Assembly (NCBI GenBank): GCA_035499575.1
Contig: DATJYN010000005.1
Coordinates: 1-18,819 of the forward strand
DNA from: RBG-16-66-20 sp035499575
Lineage (GTDB): Bacteria > Pseudomonadota > Gammaproteobacteria > Burkholderiales > SG8-39
Length of the DNA stretch: 18,819 bases
Direction of reading: 5' to 3'
Part shown: positions 5,391 through 13,866 of the stretch, one piece after another
Numbering within the stretch: position 1 is the first letter of the stretch
Layout of the letters: the number at the start of each line of letters is the position of its first letter
The notes under the pieces: model-generated
The model's input: the letters and a program-made list of their open reading frames with translations, nothing else
What the model was told of the DNA's origin: nothing
The model's database searches: none
Made by a program: the position numbers and the translations under genes

Positions 5391-8300
5391 TCAGTGCGCC
5401 TCGCGCGGCGCGCTCGGCCCCGCGGCCGGCGCGGCACCGCCGACCAGCGGCACGGGCGCGACGCCACGGTGCGACGCCAGCCATTGCTGCAGGCGCTCGA
5501 AGTACAGGTAGACGACCGGCGTGATGTAGAGCGTGAGGACCTGCGACAGCAGCAGCCCGCCGACCACGGCGAGGCCGAGCGGCTGGCGGGCGTCGCCGCC
5601 GACCCCGAAGGCGAGCGCGATGGGCAGGCTGCCCATCAGCGCCGCCATGGTGGTCATCATGATGGGGCGGAAGCGGATCAGGCAGGCCTGGTAGATCGCC
5701 TCGTGCGGCGCCTTGCCTTCCTTGCGCTGCGCCTCGATCGCGAAGTCGATGATCATGATCGCGTTCTTCTTCACGATGCCGACCAGCATGATGATGCCGA
5801 CGAAGGCGTACATGTTGAGATCGATGCCGAAGGCAAGCAGCGTGACGAGCGCGCCCAGGCCAGCGGTGGGAAGGCCCGAGAGGATCGTCAGCGGGTGGAT
5901 GAAGCTCTCGTAGAGGATGCCCAGCACCAGGTAGATGACGATGATCGCGAGGGCGAGCAGCACGCCCATCCCCTGCAGCGAGTCCTCGAACGCCTGCGCG
6001 GTGCCCGAGAAGCTGCCGTCGAGCGTCGCCGGCACCTGCAGCTCACGCGTGGCGGCGCGCACCTCCGCGATCGCCTGGGACAGCGACACGCCGGGTCGCA
6101 GGTCGAACGAAATGATCACCGAGGGCAGCTGTCCCTGGTGGCTGACGGTGAGCGGGCCGACGCCGTACGAGAGCTTGGTGATCGCGTTCAACGGCACCAG
6201 CACCCCCGTCGACGATCGCACGTAGAGCATCGGCAGCACCGACGGCCCCGTCTGGTACTGCGGCTCCACTTCAAGGATCACCCAGAACTGGTCCGTGGCG
6301 GTGTAGATGGTCGAGACCTGCTGCGAGCCGTACGCCGCGCCGAGCGCGGTCTCGATCTGCTGCGCGGTGACGCCGAGCGCGGAGGCCTTGGCGCGGTCGA
6401 TGTCGACGCGCACCTGGGGCTGACTGATCTGCAGGTCGCTCGAGACGTCGACCAGCTGCGGAATCTTCTTCAAGCGTTCTTCGATGATCGGCACCCAGTG
6501 ATACAGCTCGCTGGTGTTCGCGCCGCGCAGCACGTACTGGTACGGGCTCTTGGTCAGCAGTCCGAGGCGGATCGTCGGAATGTTCTGGATGAACGCCTTG
6601 ATGCCGACGACCTGCGAGATCTTGGGCCGCAGCTGCCGCACCACCTCGTCGGCCGAGGCGCGCTGCCCGTGCGGCTTGAGGGTAATGAACATGCGGCCCC
6701 GGTTCAGCGAGGGGTTGAAGCCGCTCGCGCCGATGAACGACATCACGCCCTCGACGTTGGGGTTCTGGCTGACGATATCGGCGACCTTGCGCTGCAGGTC
6801 GGCCATCGCGTCGTACGAGATGTCCTGCGCCGCCTCGGTGAAGCAGAACAGCTGGCCCGTGTCCTCGGCCGGCAGGAAGCCCTTCGGCATGCGCGCGAAC
6901 AGCACGCCGGTAGCCGCCGTGATCGCCAGGAAGACGACCAGCACGATTCGGGCGTGGCCGAGCGACCATTCGAGCGTCACCCGGTAGCCGTGCCGCAGGG
7001 CCTCGAAGCCGCGCTCGGAGAGCCGGTAGAGCCGGCCGTGGCTCGCCTCGTGCTCCGGCTTCAGGATGCGCGCGCACATCATGGGGGTGAGCGTGAGCGA
7101 GACGAATCCGGAGATCAGGACCGCCGAGATGATGGTGACGGCAAACTCGTGCAGCAGCCGTCCCACGATGCCGCCCATGAAGAACACCGGGATGAACACC
7201 GCGGCGAGCGAGATGGTCATCGACAGGATGGTGAAGGAGACCTCCTTCGAGGCGTCGAAGGTCGCCTGCAACCGGCTCTTGCCGGCCTCCATATGGCGCG
7301 AGATGTTCTCCAGCATCACGATCGCATCGTCGACGACGAAGCCGACGCACAGGGTGAGCGCCATGAGCGAGATGTTGTCCAGGCTGTAGCCCAGCGCGTA
7401 CATCACGGCAAAGGTGCCGACCAGCGACATCGGCAGCGCGATGCTCGGGATGACGGTGGCCGGAATGTTGCGCAGGAAGATGAAGATCACCATCACCACC
7501 AGCGCAAGCGCGAGCAGCAGCGCGAACTGGACTTCGTCGACCGAGGCGCGGATCGCGACGGTGCGGTCGAACAGCACCTGCATGTTGATGCCCGCCGGCA
7601 CTTCCGCGCGGAACGTGGGCATCAGCCGTTTCACCGCATCGACCACCTGGATGGTGTTGGTGCCAGGCTGCCGGTAGATGCCGAGCACGATGCCGCGCTG
7701 GTTCTTGTACCACGCCGCCACCTTGTCGCTCTGCACGCTGTCGACGACCCGGCCCAGCTCGCCGAGCCGCACAGGGGCGCCGTTGCGGTAGGTGACGATG
7801 ACCGGACGGAAGGCCGCGGCATCGAATAGTTGGCCGTTGGCCTGCACCGCGAACAGCCGTTCCTTGCCGTACAGGGTTCCGGTCGGCAGATTGACGTTCG
7901 CGTTCGCGACCGCCTGCTGCACCTCGTTGATGCCGATGCCGCGCGCCGCGAGTTTGTTCGGATCGACCTGGACGCGCACCGCGTACATCTGCTGGCCGTA
8001 CACCTGGACCTGGGCCACGCCGTCGATGGTCGAGATGCGCTGCGCGAGGTAGGTCTCGGCGTATTCGTCGACCGTAGACAGCGGCAGCGTATCCGAGGTG
8101 AGCGCCAGGTAGAACACCGCGAAGTCGCCGGGGTTGATCTTGCGGAAGGAAGGTGGCGCCGGCATCGAGGCGGGCAGCTGCCGCGCGGTCGCGGCGATCG
8201 CCGAGTTGACGTCCTGCGCTGCGGCGTCGATGTTGCGGTCCAGCGAAAATTGCAGCGTGATCTGCGTCGTTCCCAGGCCGCTCACCGAGTACATGGAGTC

Positions 8301-8531
8301 GATGCCGGCGATGGTCGAGAACTGCTTCTCGAGAGGTGTGGCCACCGCGGAGGCCATGGTCTCGGGACTCGCCCCGGGCAGCTCCGCCGTCACCTGGATG
8401 GTCGGGTAGTCGACGTTCGGCAGCGAGCTTACCGGCAGCAGGCGGTAGCCGATGATGCCGAAAATCAGGATGCCGACCATGACCAGCACCGTCATCACCG
8501 GCCGGCGGATGAACAGCTCTGAAAGATTCAT
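5391..8531 (-). CDS. RND multidrug efflux permease, MdtB/MdtC-like
   Basis: A 1046-residue inner-membrane proton-driven pump of the HAE1 branch of the RND superfamily. It takes substrates from the periplasm or membrane and passes them to an outer-membrane channel. The N-terminus MNLSELFIRRPVMTVLVM is typical. The fourth membrane helix carries the proton-relay pair D401-D402 (GFVVDDAIVM), matching AcrB D407/D408. The tenth carries K921/K922 in GIVKKNAIMIIDFA. Two large periplasmic loops (about 35-330 and 560-865) flank the helices, showing the usual duplicated halves. The last 20 residues are a Pro/Ala-rich tail. Overall pattern and the pairing with the preceding fusion protein point to MdtBC/MuxBC-type pumps, yet only one permease is present rather than two. 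Its ATG overlaps the fusion-protein stop by 4 bp. No outer-membrane factor gene is in the window. Confidence 0.96.
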   Translation of the reverse strand: MNLSELFIRRPVMTVLVMVGILIFGIIGYRLLPVSSLPNVDYPTIQVTAELPGASPETMASAVATPLEKQFSTIAGIDSMYSVSGLGTTQITLQFSLDRNIDAAAQDVNSAIAATARQLPASMPAPPSFRKINPGDFAVFYLALTSDTLPLSTVDEYAETYLAQRISTIDGVAQVQVYGQQMYAVRVQVDPNKLAARGIGINEVQQAVANANVNLPTGTLYGKERLFAVQANGQLFDAAAFRPVIVTYRNGAPVRLGELGRVVDSVQSDKVAAWYKNQRGIVLGIYRQPGTNTIQVVDAVKRLMPTFRAEVPAGINMQVLFDRTVAIRASVDEVQFALLLALALVVMVIFIFLRNIPATVIPSIALPMSLVGTFAVMYALGYSLDNISLMALTLCVGFVVDDAIVMLENISRHMEAGKSRLQATFDASKEVSFTILSMTISLAAVFIPVFFMGGIVGRLLHEFAVTIISAVLISGFVSLTLTPMMCARILKPEHEASHGRLYRLSERGFEALRHGYRVTLEWSLGHARIVLVVFLAITAATGVLFARMPKGFLPAEDTGQLFCFTEAAQDISYDAMADLQRKVADIVSQNPNVEGVMSFIGASGFNPSLNRGRMFITLKPHGQRASADEVVRQLRPKISQVVGIKAFIQNIPTIRLGLLTKSPYQYVLRGANTSELYHWVPIIEERLKKIPQLVDVSSDLQISQPQVRVDIDRAKASALGVTAQQIETALGAAYGSQQVSTIYTATDQFWVILEVEPQYQTGPSVLPMLYVRSSTGVLVPLNAITKLSYGVGPLTVSHQGQLPSVIISFDLRPGVSLSQAIAEVRAATRELQVPATLDGSFSGTAQAFEDSLQGMGVLLALAIIVIYLVLGILYESFIHPLTILSGLPTAGLGALVTLLAFGIDLNMYAFVGIIMLVGIVKKNAIMIIDFAIEAQRKEGKAPHEAIYQACLIRFRPIMMTTMAALMGSLPIALAFGVGGDARQPLGLAVVGGLLLSQVLTLYITPVVYLYFERLQQWLASHRGVAPVPLVGGAAPAAGPSAPREAH

Positions 8532-9667
8532 GGCTCGCCGTTCCTCACGACCAGCTTCGCGCCGGGCGCGATGCGGAGCTGGCCGCGCGTCACGACCTTC
8601 TCCCCGGCGCTGAGGCCTGCGCCGATCACCACCTGATCGCCCTCCCTGAGGGCGACATCGACTTTGCGCACCTCCGCGGTACCGTCGGACCCCATCACGA
8701 AGACGAACTCGCCCTGCGGGCCGGTCTGCACCGCGGTAGCCGGCACCACGATGGCGTCGTGCTTCTGGTACAACTCGACGCTGGCGTTCACGAACTGGCC
8801 CGGCCAGAGCGCGAGATCGCGGTTGTCGAAGACCGCGCGCAGCCGGATAGTGCCCGTCGAGGGGTCGACGCTGTTGTCGATGAACGCGAGCCAGCCCCGC
8901 GCCAAGGCGGCATGTCGCGCGTCCGGCGTGCTCGCGTCGACCGCGATCTGTCCCTCGCCCATGTAGCGCCGAATCTCGGCGAGCTGCTGCTCGGGCACTG
9001 CGAAGCTGATATAGATCGGCCGCACCTGGTTGATGACGACGAGCGAGTTGACGTCGTTCGCCTTCACGAGGTTGCCGGCCTGCAGCAGGACCTTGCCGAC
9101 GAACCCGTCGATGGGCGAAGCGATGGTGCAGTACTCGAGGTTGAGCCGGGCGTTCTCGAGAGCGGCCTGGCTCGCCTTGGCGGTTGCCTCCGCGGTCTCC
9201 GCGTTGGTCGCGAACTGCGCGTAGGCATCCTTGGAAACGAAATTCTTCTCCAGCAGCTCCTTGTAGCGCCGCTCCTGCGAGCGCGCGTGGTCACGCGCCG
9301 CCGCGTCGCGCAACACATTCGCCTCCGCCTGCGCGAGCGCCGCCTGGAAGGGACGGGGGTCGATGCGGAACAGCACCTCGCCCTTGTGGACTTCCTGACC
9401 CTCCTTGAAGTTGACGGCGACGATCTGCCCGTCGACGCGCGCCTTGACCGACACCGTCGAGTACGGTTCGACGTTGCCGATCGCCTGCAGGCGCACCGGT
9501 ACGCCGCGCGCCTGCGCCGCGGCGACGGACACCGGAACCGCCAGCGGGCCCTTCGGGCCCTTCCGCTCCCGCGCCCGCGAGTCGATGCTGAAGTAGGCGA
9601 GCACCGCGCCGAGGGCAATGGCCAGCGCCAGCCCTGCAGCGAGTGCGTAGCGGGTCCGGGTGCTCAT
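8528..9667 (-). CDS. RND efflux membrane fusion protein (periplasmic adaptor), MdtA-like
   Basis: This 379-residue adaptor joins the RND permease to an outer-membrane channel. An N-terminal uncleaved hydrophobic anchor covers about 7-28 (YALAAGLALAIALGAVLAYF). The lipoyl/barrel-sandwich domain is split around a coiled-coil hairpin: first half VKARVDGQIVAVNFKEGQ (75-91) and second half SPIDGFVGKVLLQAGN (184-199), with the Ala-rich hairpin between about 105 and 178. Beta-barrel and membrane-proximal domains follow, including VDPSTGTIRLRA and the final GAKLVVRNGEP. I prefer the ATG at 9667, which gives a clean anchor and lies 13 bp past the lysA stop. An in-frame ATG at 9706 would overlap lysA. 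There is no lipobox, so it is membrane-anchored rather than a lipoprotein. It is translationally coupled to the permease. Confidence 0.94.
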   Translation of the reverse strand: MSTRTRYALAAGLALAIALGAVLAYFSIDSRARERKGPKGPLAVPVSVAAAQARGVPVRLQAIGNVEPYSTVSVKARVDGQIVAVNFKEGQEVHKGEVLFRIDPRPFQAALAQAEANVLRDAAARDHARSQERRYKELLEKNFVSKDAYAQFATNAETAEATAKASQAALENARLNLEYCTIASPIDGFVGKVLLQAGNLVKANDVNSLVVINQVRPIYISFAVPEQQLAEIRRYMGEGQIAVDASTPDARHAALARGWLAFIDNSVDPSTGTIRLRAVFDNRDLALWPGQFVNASVELYQKHDAIVVPATAVQTGPQGEFVFVMGSDGTAEVRKVDVALREGDQVVIGAGLSAGEKVVTRGQLRIAPGAKLVVRNGEP

Positions 9668-9680
9668 AAGCGCGTGAACC

Positions 9681-10928
9681 CTAAAGCAAATCGCGCTCGT
9701 CGGCAAAGACCTGGTCGACGGTTTCGCGCCGCCGCACCAGGCGTGCCTCCGCGCCCGAGACCAGCACCTCGGCCGGCCGCGGCCGGCTGTTGTAATTCGA
9801 GCTCATCACCATCCCGTAGGCGCCGGCCGTCATGACCGCCAGCAGATCCCCGGCACCGGGGGCCAGGCGCCGCTGCTTGGCGAGGAAATCGGCGCTCTCG
9901 CAGACCGGCCCGACCACGTCGTAAACGCCTGTGGCGTCGGGCGATTCCACCTCGCGCACGGGCCGTACTTCGTGCCATGCGTCGTACAGCGCGGGCCGGA
10001 TCAGGTCGTTCATCGCCGCGTCGACGATCACGAAATTGCTCTCCGCGCCCCGCTTCAGGTACTCGATGCGCGTCAGCAGGACGCCAGCTTGGCCGGTGAT
10101 CGCGCGACCCGGGTCCACGATCAGTCGCTCCCTGCGGCTGGCGAGCACGCCCAGCGCGCCCTCCAGAAAGCGCGCTGCGGGCGCGGGCGATTCGTCCTTG
10201 TACCGGATTCCGAACCCGCCACCGAGATCGATGTGCGACAGCCCGATCCCGGCTGCCTCGAGCCGTTCGGCCAGCGCGAGTATGCGCGCGGCGGCGTCCA
10301 CGAACGGGCCGGTTCCGGTGAGCTGCGAGCCGATGTGAAAGCCGATGCCGATGAGTTCCAGGCTCGGACGTCGCGCCGCCTCGCCCGCGAGGCGTTCTGC
10401 GTCGGCGTACGCAATGCCGAACTTGCTCGTCTTCAGCCCGGTCGAAATGTACGGATGCGTCTGCGCGTCGACGTCGGGATTGACGCGCAGCGCGACCGGC
10501 GCGCGCACGCCGAGGCGCCTGGCGACGGCCTCGACGCGCTCGAGTTCGGCCTCGGATTCGAGGTTCAGGCAAAGGATGCCCGCCTGAAGCGCCTGCGCAA
10601 TTTCCGCCTCGCTCTTGCCGACGCCGGAGAACACGACCTTGCGCGGGTCGCCGCCGGCCGCGATCACGCGGGCGAGCTCCCCGCCGGACACGATGTCGAA
10701 CCCGGCGCCAAGGCGCGCGAGCAGCGCCAGCACCGAGAGGTTGGAGTTCGCCTTGACCGAGTAGGCGACCAGTGCGGCGCGCCCGGAGAGGGCGCGAGCG
10801 AACTCGCCGAAGGCCTGCTCGATCATGGCGCGCGAGTACACGTAGCAGGGCGTGCCGAAGCGGCCCGCGATTTCCTCGAGCGGGACATCCTCGGCGCAGA
10901 GCGCGCCGCCGCGGTAGGCGAAGGCCAT
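9681..10928 (-). CDS. lysA: Diaminopimelate decarboxylase
   Basis: LysA is a PLP enzyme that decarboxylates meso-diaminopimelate to L-lysine, the last step of lysine synthesis, and draws on the same pool that supplies peptidoglycan. The 415-residue protein is a fold-type III barrel plus beta domain. It shows YSVKANSN with the PLP lysine K59, HIGSQ (H198), the glycine-rich GGGFGI (236-241), and CESADF with the active-site cysteine C343 supplied across the dimer. Y371 lies in GAYGMVMSSNYNSRPR. The usual EPGR motif reads DPGR (D272), a conservative change at a residue near the cofactor and substrate. The ATG at 10928 follows the lptM stop by 10 bp. The gene heads into an efflux operon rather than dapF, unlike the gammaproteobacterial order. 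Confidence 0.97.
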   Translation of the reverse strand: MAFAYRGGALCAEDVPLEEIAGRFGTPCYVYSRAMIEQAFGEFARALSGRAALVAYSVKANSNLSVLALLARLGAGFDIVSGGELARVIAAGGDPRKVVFSGVGKSEAEIAQALQAGILCLNLESEAELERVEAVARRLGVRAPVALRVNPDVDAQTHPYISTGLKTSKFGIAYADAERLAGEAARRPSLELIGIGFHIGSQLTGTGPFVDAAARILALAERLEAAGIGLSHIDLGGGFGIRYKDESPAPAARFLEGALGVLASRRERLIVDPGRAITGQAGVLLTRIEYLKRGAESNFVIVDAAMNDLIRPALYDAWHEVRPVREVESPDATGVYDVVGPVCESADFLAKQRRLAPGAGDLLAVMTAGAYGMVMSSNYNSRPRPAEVLVSGAEARLVRRRETVDQVFADERDLL

Positions 10929-10938
10929 GGCCGCGCGG

Positions 10939-11127
10939 CTACTTCTTGGCCGCGGCGTCGTCCTCGCCGTCGCGCTTGGAGGACTCCGGTGGGTAGGGCA
11001 CCGGCGTGTACGGCTCCTCCCGCGGCGGCTTCACGCCGGGCGGCGGGTTCTGGCGCAGGTAGAGCGCGCCCTTCTGGCCGCAGCCGGCGGCGAGCAGCAC
11101 GGCGAGGAGAAGGAGGGCGATGCGCAT
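10939..11127 (-). CDS. lptM: Small lipoprotein, LptM (YifL) type
   Basis: A 62-residue lipoprotein. The signal sequence MRIALLLLAVLLAAGC ends in a lipobox with C16 as the lipidated residue, followed by GQKGALYL, the short conserved motif of the LptM/YifL family. The rest is a Pro-rich and charged, probably disordered tail. In Escherichia coli LptM assists maturation of the LptDE lipopolysaccharide-export complex in the outer membrane; that role is transferred here by family only. The position immediately before lysA and divergent from cyaY fits the family's known neighbourhood. No ribosome binding site is visible before the ATG at 11127, which is only 34 bases from the cyaY start. Its promoter must therefore overlap cyaY coding sequence, or its message may be nearly leaderless. 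Confidence 0.86.
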   Translation of the reverse strand: MRIALLLLAVLLAAGCGQKGALYLRQNPPPGVKPPREEPYTPVPYPPESSKRDGEDDAAAKK

Positions 11128-11134
11128 CGGGGAC

Positions 11135-11140
11135 TAGAAT
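11135..11140 (+). promoter_or_regulatory. Possible -10 box for cyaY
   Basis: TAGAAT matches five of the six bases of TATAAT and would start a message about 15 bases before the cyaY ATG, leaving room for the AGGAG ribosome binding site. The -35 position would lie inside the lptM coding sequence and shows nothing like TTGACA. Support is weak. Confidence 0.22.
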
Positions 11141-11161
11141 GGGATGGTAGCAGGAGACCGC

Positions 11162-11491
11162 ATGGACGAAATCGAATTCGAGAAGCTTGCCGAGATCGCG
11201 CTCGCGGCGCTGGAGCGCGCCTTCGAGCAGGATGCGCCGCAGGCCGACGTGCAGCCGAAGGGCGCGGGCGTGCTCGAGATCGAGTTCGAGAACGGCTCAC
11301 GCATGGTGGTGAACCGGCACGGCGCGGCGCGGGAGATCTGGGTCGCGGCGCGCTCCGGGGGGTTCCACTTCCGGTACGACGGCGCCGCGTGGCGCGACAC
11401 GCGCTCGGGCTCCGAACTCTTCGCGGCGCTGTCGCGGCTTGCGTCCGAGCAGGCCGGAGCGCCGGTGACGCTGCGCGCGCCGGCGCGCTAG
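11162..11491 (+). CDS. cyaY: Frataxin-like iron-sulfur assembly protein CyaY
   Basis: CyaY is a small cytoplasmic iron-binding protein that tunes iron-sulfur cluster assembly by the IscS/IscU machinery. The 109-residue product has an acidic first helix (MDEIEFEKLAEIALAALERAFEQD) forming the iron-binding ridge. The family sheet follows, with GVLEIEFENGSRMVVN (36-51), REIWVAARSGGFHF (57-70) and WRDTRSGSEL (77-86). The glutamine that usually follows the VN/IN motif is replaced by histidine (NRH, 51-53). I chose the ATG at 11162 because GGAG lies seven bases before it and the family begins here; an in-frame upstream ATG at 11144 adds six residues without support. It is divergent from lptM-lysA, and its stop codon overlaps that of ponA on the other strand. 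Confidence 0.93.
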   Translation: MDEIEFEKLAEIALAALERAFEQDAPQADVQPKGAGVLEIEFENGSRMVVNRHGAAREIWVAARSGGFHFRYDGAAWRDTRSGSELFAALSRLASEQAGAPVTLRAPAR

Positions 11492-13866
11492 TAGCCCGTT
11501 ATCTGGCGGAACTGGTCCTGGCCCGGCGGGGCCGCGACCGCGGGCTCCGGCGGCGCGGCGCCGGGGGCGAACTCGCGATAGTAGAAGTCCGAAACTACGC
11601 TGTTGACGTCGGCCGGGGCGCCCGGGTCGGGCGGGACCGCCGCCGTGACGACGCCTTCCGGCATCGGCCGAGTGGCTTCCGGCACGCCCTTGAGCGCGTA
11701 GCTCATGTACTCCATCCAGATCGGCAGCGCGACGCGGCCGCCGGTCTGGTTGCGGCCGAGCGATTTCGGCTGGTCGTAGCCTACCCAGGCGATTCCTACC
11801 AGGCTCGGCTGGTAGCCGCAGAACCAGGCGTCGACGAAATCGTTGGTGGTGCCGGTCTTGCCCGCCAGGTCGTCGCGCCCGAGGCGCGCCACGGCGGCGG
11901 CGGTGCCGTAGCGCGTGACGTCGCGCATCATCGAATCCATGATGAAGGCGTTGCGCGCATCGATGACGCGCAGCGCCTCGTCGCCCGCGGCCGCCGGCTG
12001 CGCCACCGCGAGCGCGTTGCCGCGGTCATCCACGATCTTGCGGATATAGTAGGGCTGCACGAGGTAGCCGCCGTTGGCGAAGACCGCGTAGGCGCGCGCC
12101 ATCTGCAGCGGCGTCACCGAGCCCGCGCCGAGCGCCATGGTGAGGTACGGCGGATGGCGCTCGGGATCGAAGCCGAAGCGCGTGATGTAGTCCTGCGCGT
12201 ACTTCGGATCGATCGCCTGGAGGATGCGGATCGAAACCATGTTCTTGGATTTGGCGAGCGCCATCCGCATCCGCATCGGACCCTCGAACTTGCCGTCGTA
12301 GTTCTTGGGTTCCCAGCGCTGGCTCCCGGTCACCTCCGCCTCCACCACGATCGGCTCGTCCGGAATCACGGTCGCCGGAGTGAAGCCCTTCTCAAGCGCC
12401 GCCGAATAGATGAACGGCTTGAACGACGACCCGGGCTGGCGGAAGGCCTGCGTGATGTGATTGAACTTGTTGTGGTGAAAATCGAACCCTCCGACCAGGG
12501 CGCGCACCGCGCCGTCGCTGGGATCGAGCGAGATGAACGCCGCTTCCGCTTCGGGCAGCTGGGCCACCTGCCAGTGCTGCTTGCCGTCACTCTGCAGCCG
12601 GATGACGGCGCCGCGGCGGATGCGCTTCTGCGGCGGCGCCTTGGCGTCGAGCGCCCGGGCGGCGAACTTCAGGCCTTCGCCGGAAACGGTCGCCGTCTCG
12701 CCATCCTTCAGCACCGCGCGCACCTGTTTCGGTCTGGCCTCGAGCACCAGCGCGGCACGCAGGTCTCCCAGGTCGGCGTAATCGGCCAGCAGCTCGTCGT
12801 AATCGTCCTCGCTCGCAGCTGGGGGCAGGTCAACGTAAGCCTCCGGGCCGCGGTAGCCTTGGTGGCGGTCGTATTCCATCAGCCCGCGCCGTACGGCTTC
12901 GTAAGCGGCCTCCTGGTCGCCCTTGGTCACCGTGGTGTAGACCCGCAGGCCCCGCGTATAGGCGTCGTCCGGATACCGTTCCACGATTGCCTGACGCACC
13001 ATTTCGGCGAGGAATTCCCCGTGTACGCCGCCGAAATCGTCGTTCTCATGATGGACATGCAGCGGCGCCTTGAAGGCAGCGGTGTACTGCGCCTCGGTAA
13101 TTTCCCCAAGTTCTTTCATGCGTCGCAGCACGTATTGCTGACGCTGCCGGGACCGTTGTAAATTCGCAACAGGGTTATATGCAGATGGGGCCTTGGGTAG
13201 CCCGGCCAGAACCGCCGCCTCCCCCAGCGTCAGCTGGTCCAACGACTTCCCAAAGTAGGTCTGGGCTGCCGCTGCGAATCCAAAGGCGCGCTCCCCGAGA
13301 TAGATCTGGTTGATATAAAGCTCCAGGATCTGGTCCTTTTCCAGGCTGTGCTCGATCTTGAAGGCGAGCAGCGCCTCGTAGAGCTTTCGCGTCAGCGTCT
13401 TCTCGGAGGATAGAAAGAAGTTACGCGCTACCTGCATCGTGATGGTGCTCGCGCCCTGTCTGCGTCCGCCGTGCACGAGGTTCGCGTAAGCGGCCCGGGC
13501 CACGCCCCAGTAGTCGATTCCCTGATGCTGATAGAAGCGCTCGTCTTCCGCGGCGAGGATCGCGTCCTTCAGCACCTTCGGCACCTGTCGGATCGAGACC
13601 ACCTGGCGCTTCTCCTCGCCGAATTCCCCGATCAGGGCGCCGTCCGAGGTATAGATCCGTAGGGGTACTTTGGGCTGGTAATCCGTGAGCGCATCAAGCG
13701 AAGGCAGGTTCGGGTAGGCCAGCGCGATCACCAAACCGGCAAGGCAGGCCCCCCCTGCGGCCAACCCCGCCAGCAAAAGGAGGGGAAAGGCCAAAAAACG
13801 AAGCCACTTCAATGGGGTTACGCCAACTCGGCGGGGCTGTTGCACGGGGGCCGGGACACGGCGCAT
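11488..13866 (-). CDS. mrcA: Penicillin-binding protein 1A, bifunctional peptidoglycan synthase
   Basis: This class A PBP (also called ponA) polymerises glycan strands from lipid II and cross-links the peptides, anchored in the inner membrane and acting in the periplasm. A membrane helix covers about 24-49. The GT51 transglycosylase domain has AAEDERFYQHQGIDYWG (105-121, catalytic E107), GASTITMQVARN (138-149) and ELYINQIYLG (182-191). An OB-like insert lies at about 315-430. The transpeptidase domain has S480-SFK (SxxK nucleophile), SKN (540-542) and KTGTT (670-674). The 792 residues are normal for PBP1A, and the tail is Pro/Ala-rich. The ATG at 13866 has GGGGAAGG seven bases upstream. It is divergent from pilM, a layout known in many proteobacteria, and convergent with cyaY with a 4-bp stop-codon overlap. 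Confidence 0.96.
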   Translation of the reverse strand: MRRVPAPVQQPRRVGVTPLKWLRFLAFPLLLLAGLAAGGACLAGLVIALAYPNLPSLDALTDYQPKVPLRIYTSDGALIGEFGEEKRQVVSIRQVPKVLKDAILAAEDERFYQHQGIDYWGVARAAYANLVHGGRRQGASTITMQVARNFFLSSEKTLTRKLYEALLAFKIEHSLEKDQILELYINQIYLGERAFGFAAAAQTYFGKSLDQLTLGEAAVLAGLPKAPSAYNPVANLQRSRQRQQYVLRRMKELGEITEAQYTAAFKAPLHVHHENDDFGGVHGEFLAEMVRQAIVERYPDDAYTRGLRVYTTVTKGDQEAAYEAVRRGLMEYDRHQGYRGPEAYVDLPPAASEDDYDELLADYADLGDLRAALVLEARPKQVRAVLKDGETATVSGEGLKFAARALDAKAPPQKRIRRGAVIRLQSDGKQHWQVAQLPEAEAAFISLDPSDGAVRALVGGFDFHHNKFNHITQAFRQPGSSFKPFIYSAALEKGFTPATVIPDEPIVVEAEVTGSQRWEPKNYDGKFEGPMRMRMALAKSKNMVSIRILQAIDPKYAQDYITRFGFDPERHPPYLTMALGAGSVTPLQMARAYAVFANGGYLVQPYYIRKIVDDRGNALAVAQPAAAGDEALRVIDARNAFIMDSMMRDVTRYGTAAAVARLGRDDLAGKTGTTNDFVDAWFCGYQPSLVGIAWVGYDQPKSLGRNQTGGRVALPIWMEYMSYALKGVPEATRPMPEGVVTAAVPPDPGAPADVNSVVSDFYYREFAPGAAPPEPAVAAPPGQDQFRQITGY

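Noticed and set aside
5377..5484. An upstream start for the NYN protein adding 36 residues
   Set aside because: The added residues are Arg/Ala-rich and overlap the permease gene; the ATG at 5376 has a good ribosome binding site.
5367..7829. A plus-strand open frame of about 820 codons opposite the RND permease
   Set aside because: Its product is Arg/Asp/His/Gln-rich low-complexity sequence with no recognisable domain. It is the antisense shadow of a high-G+C gene whose sense frame shows clear RND motifs.
9668..9706. An earlier ATG for the membrane fusion protein
   Set aside because: It would overlap lysA by 26 bases and put a non-hydrophobic stretch before the membrane anchor; the ATG at 9667 fits better.
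10927..13161. A plus-strand open frame of about 744 codons opposite ponA, cyaY and lptM
   Set aside because: It runs across three genes of known function on both strands, has shadow-like composition and shares no motif with any family.
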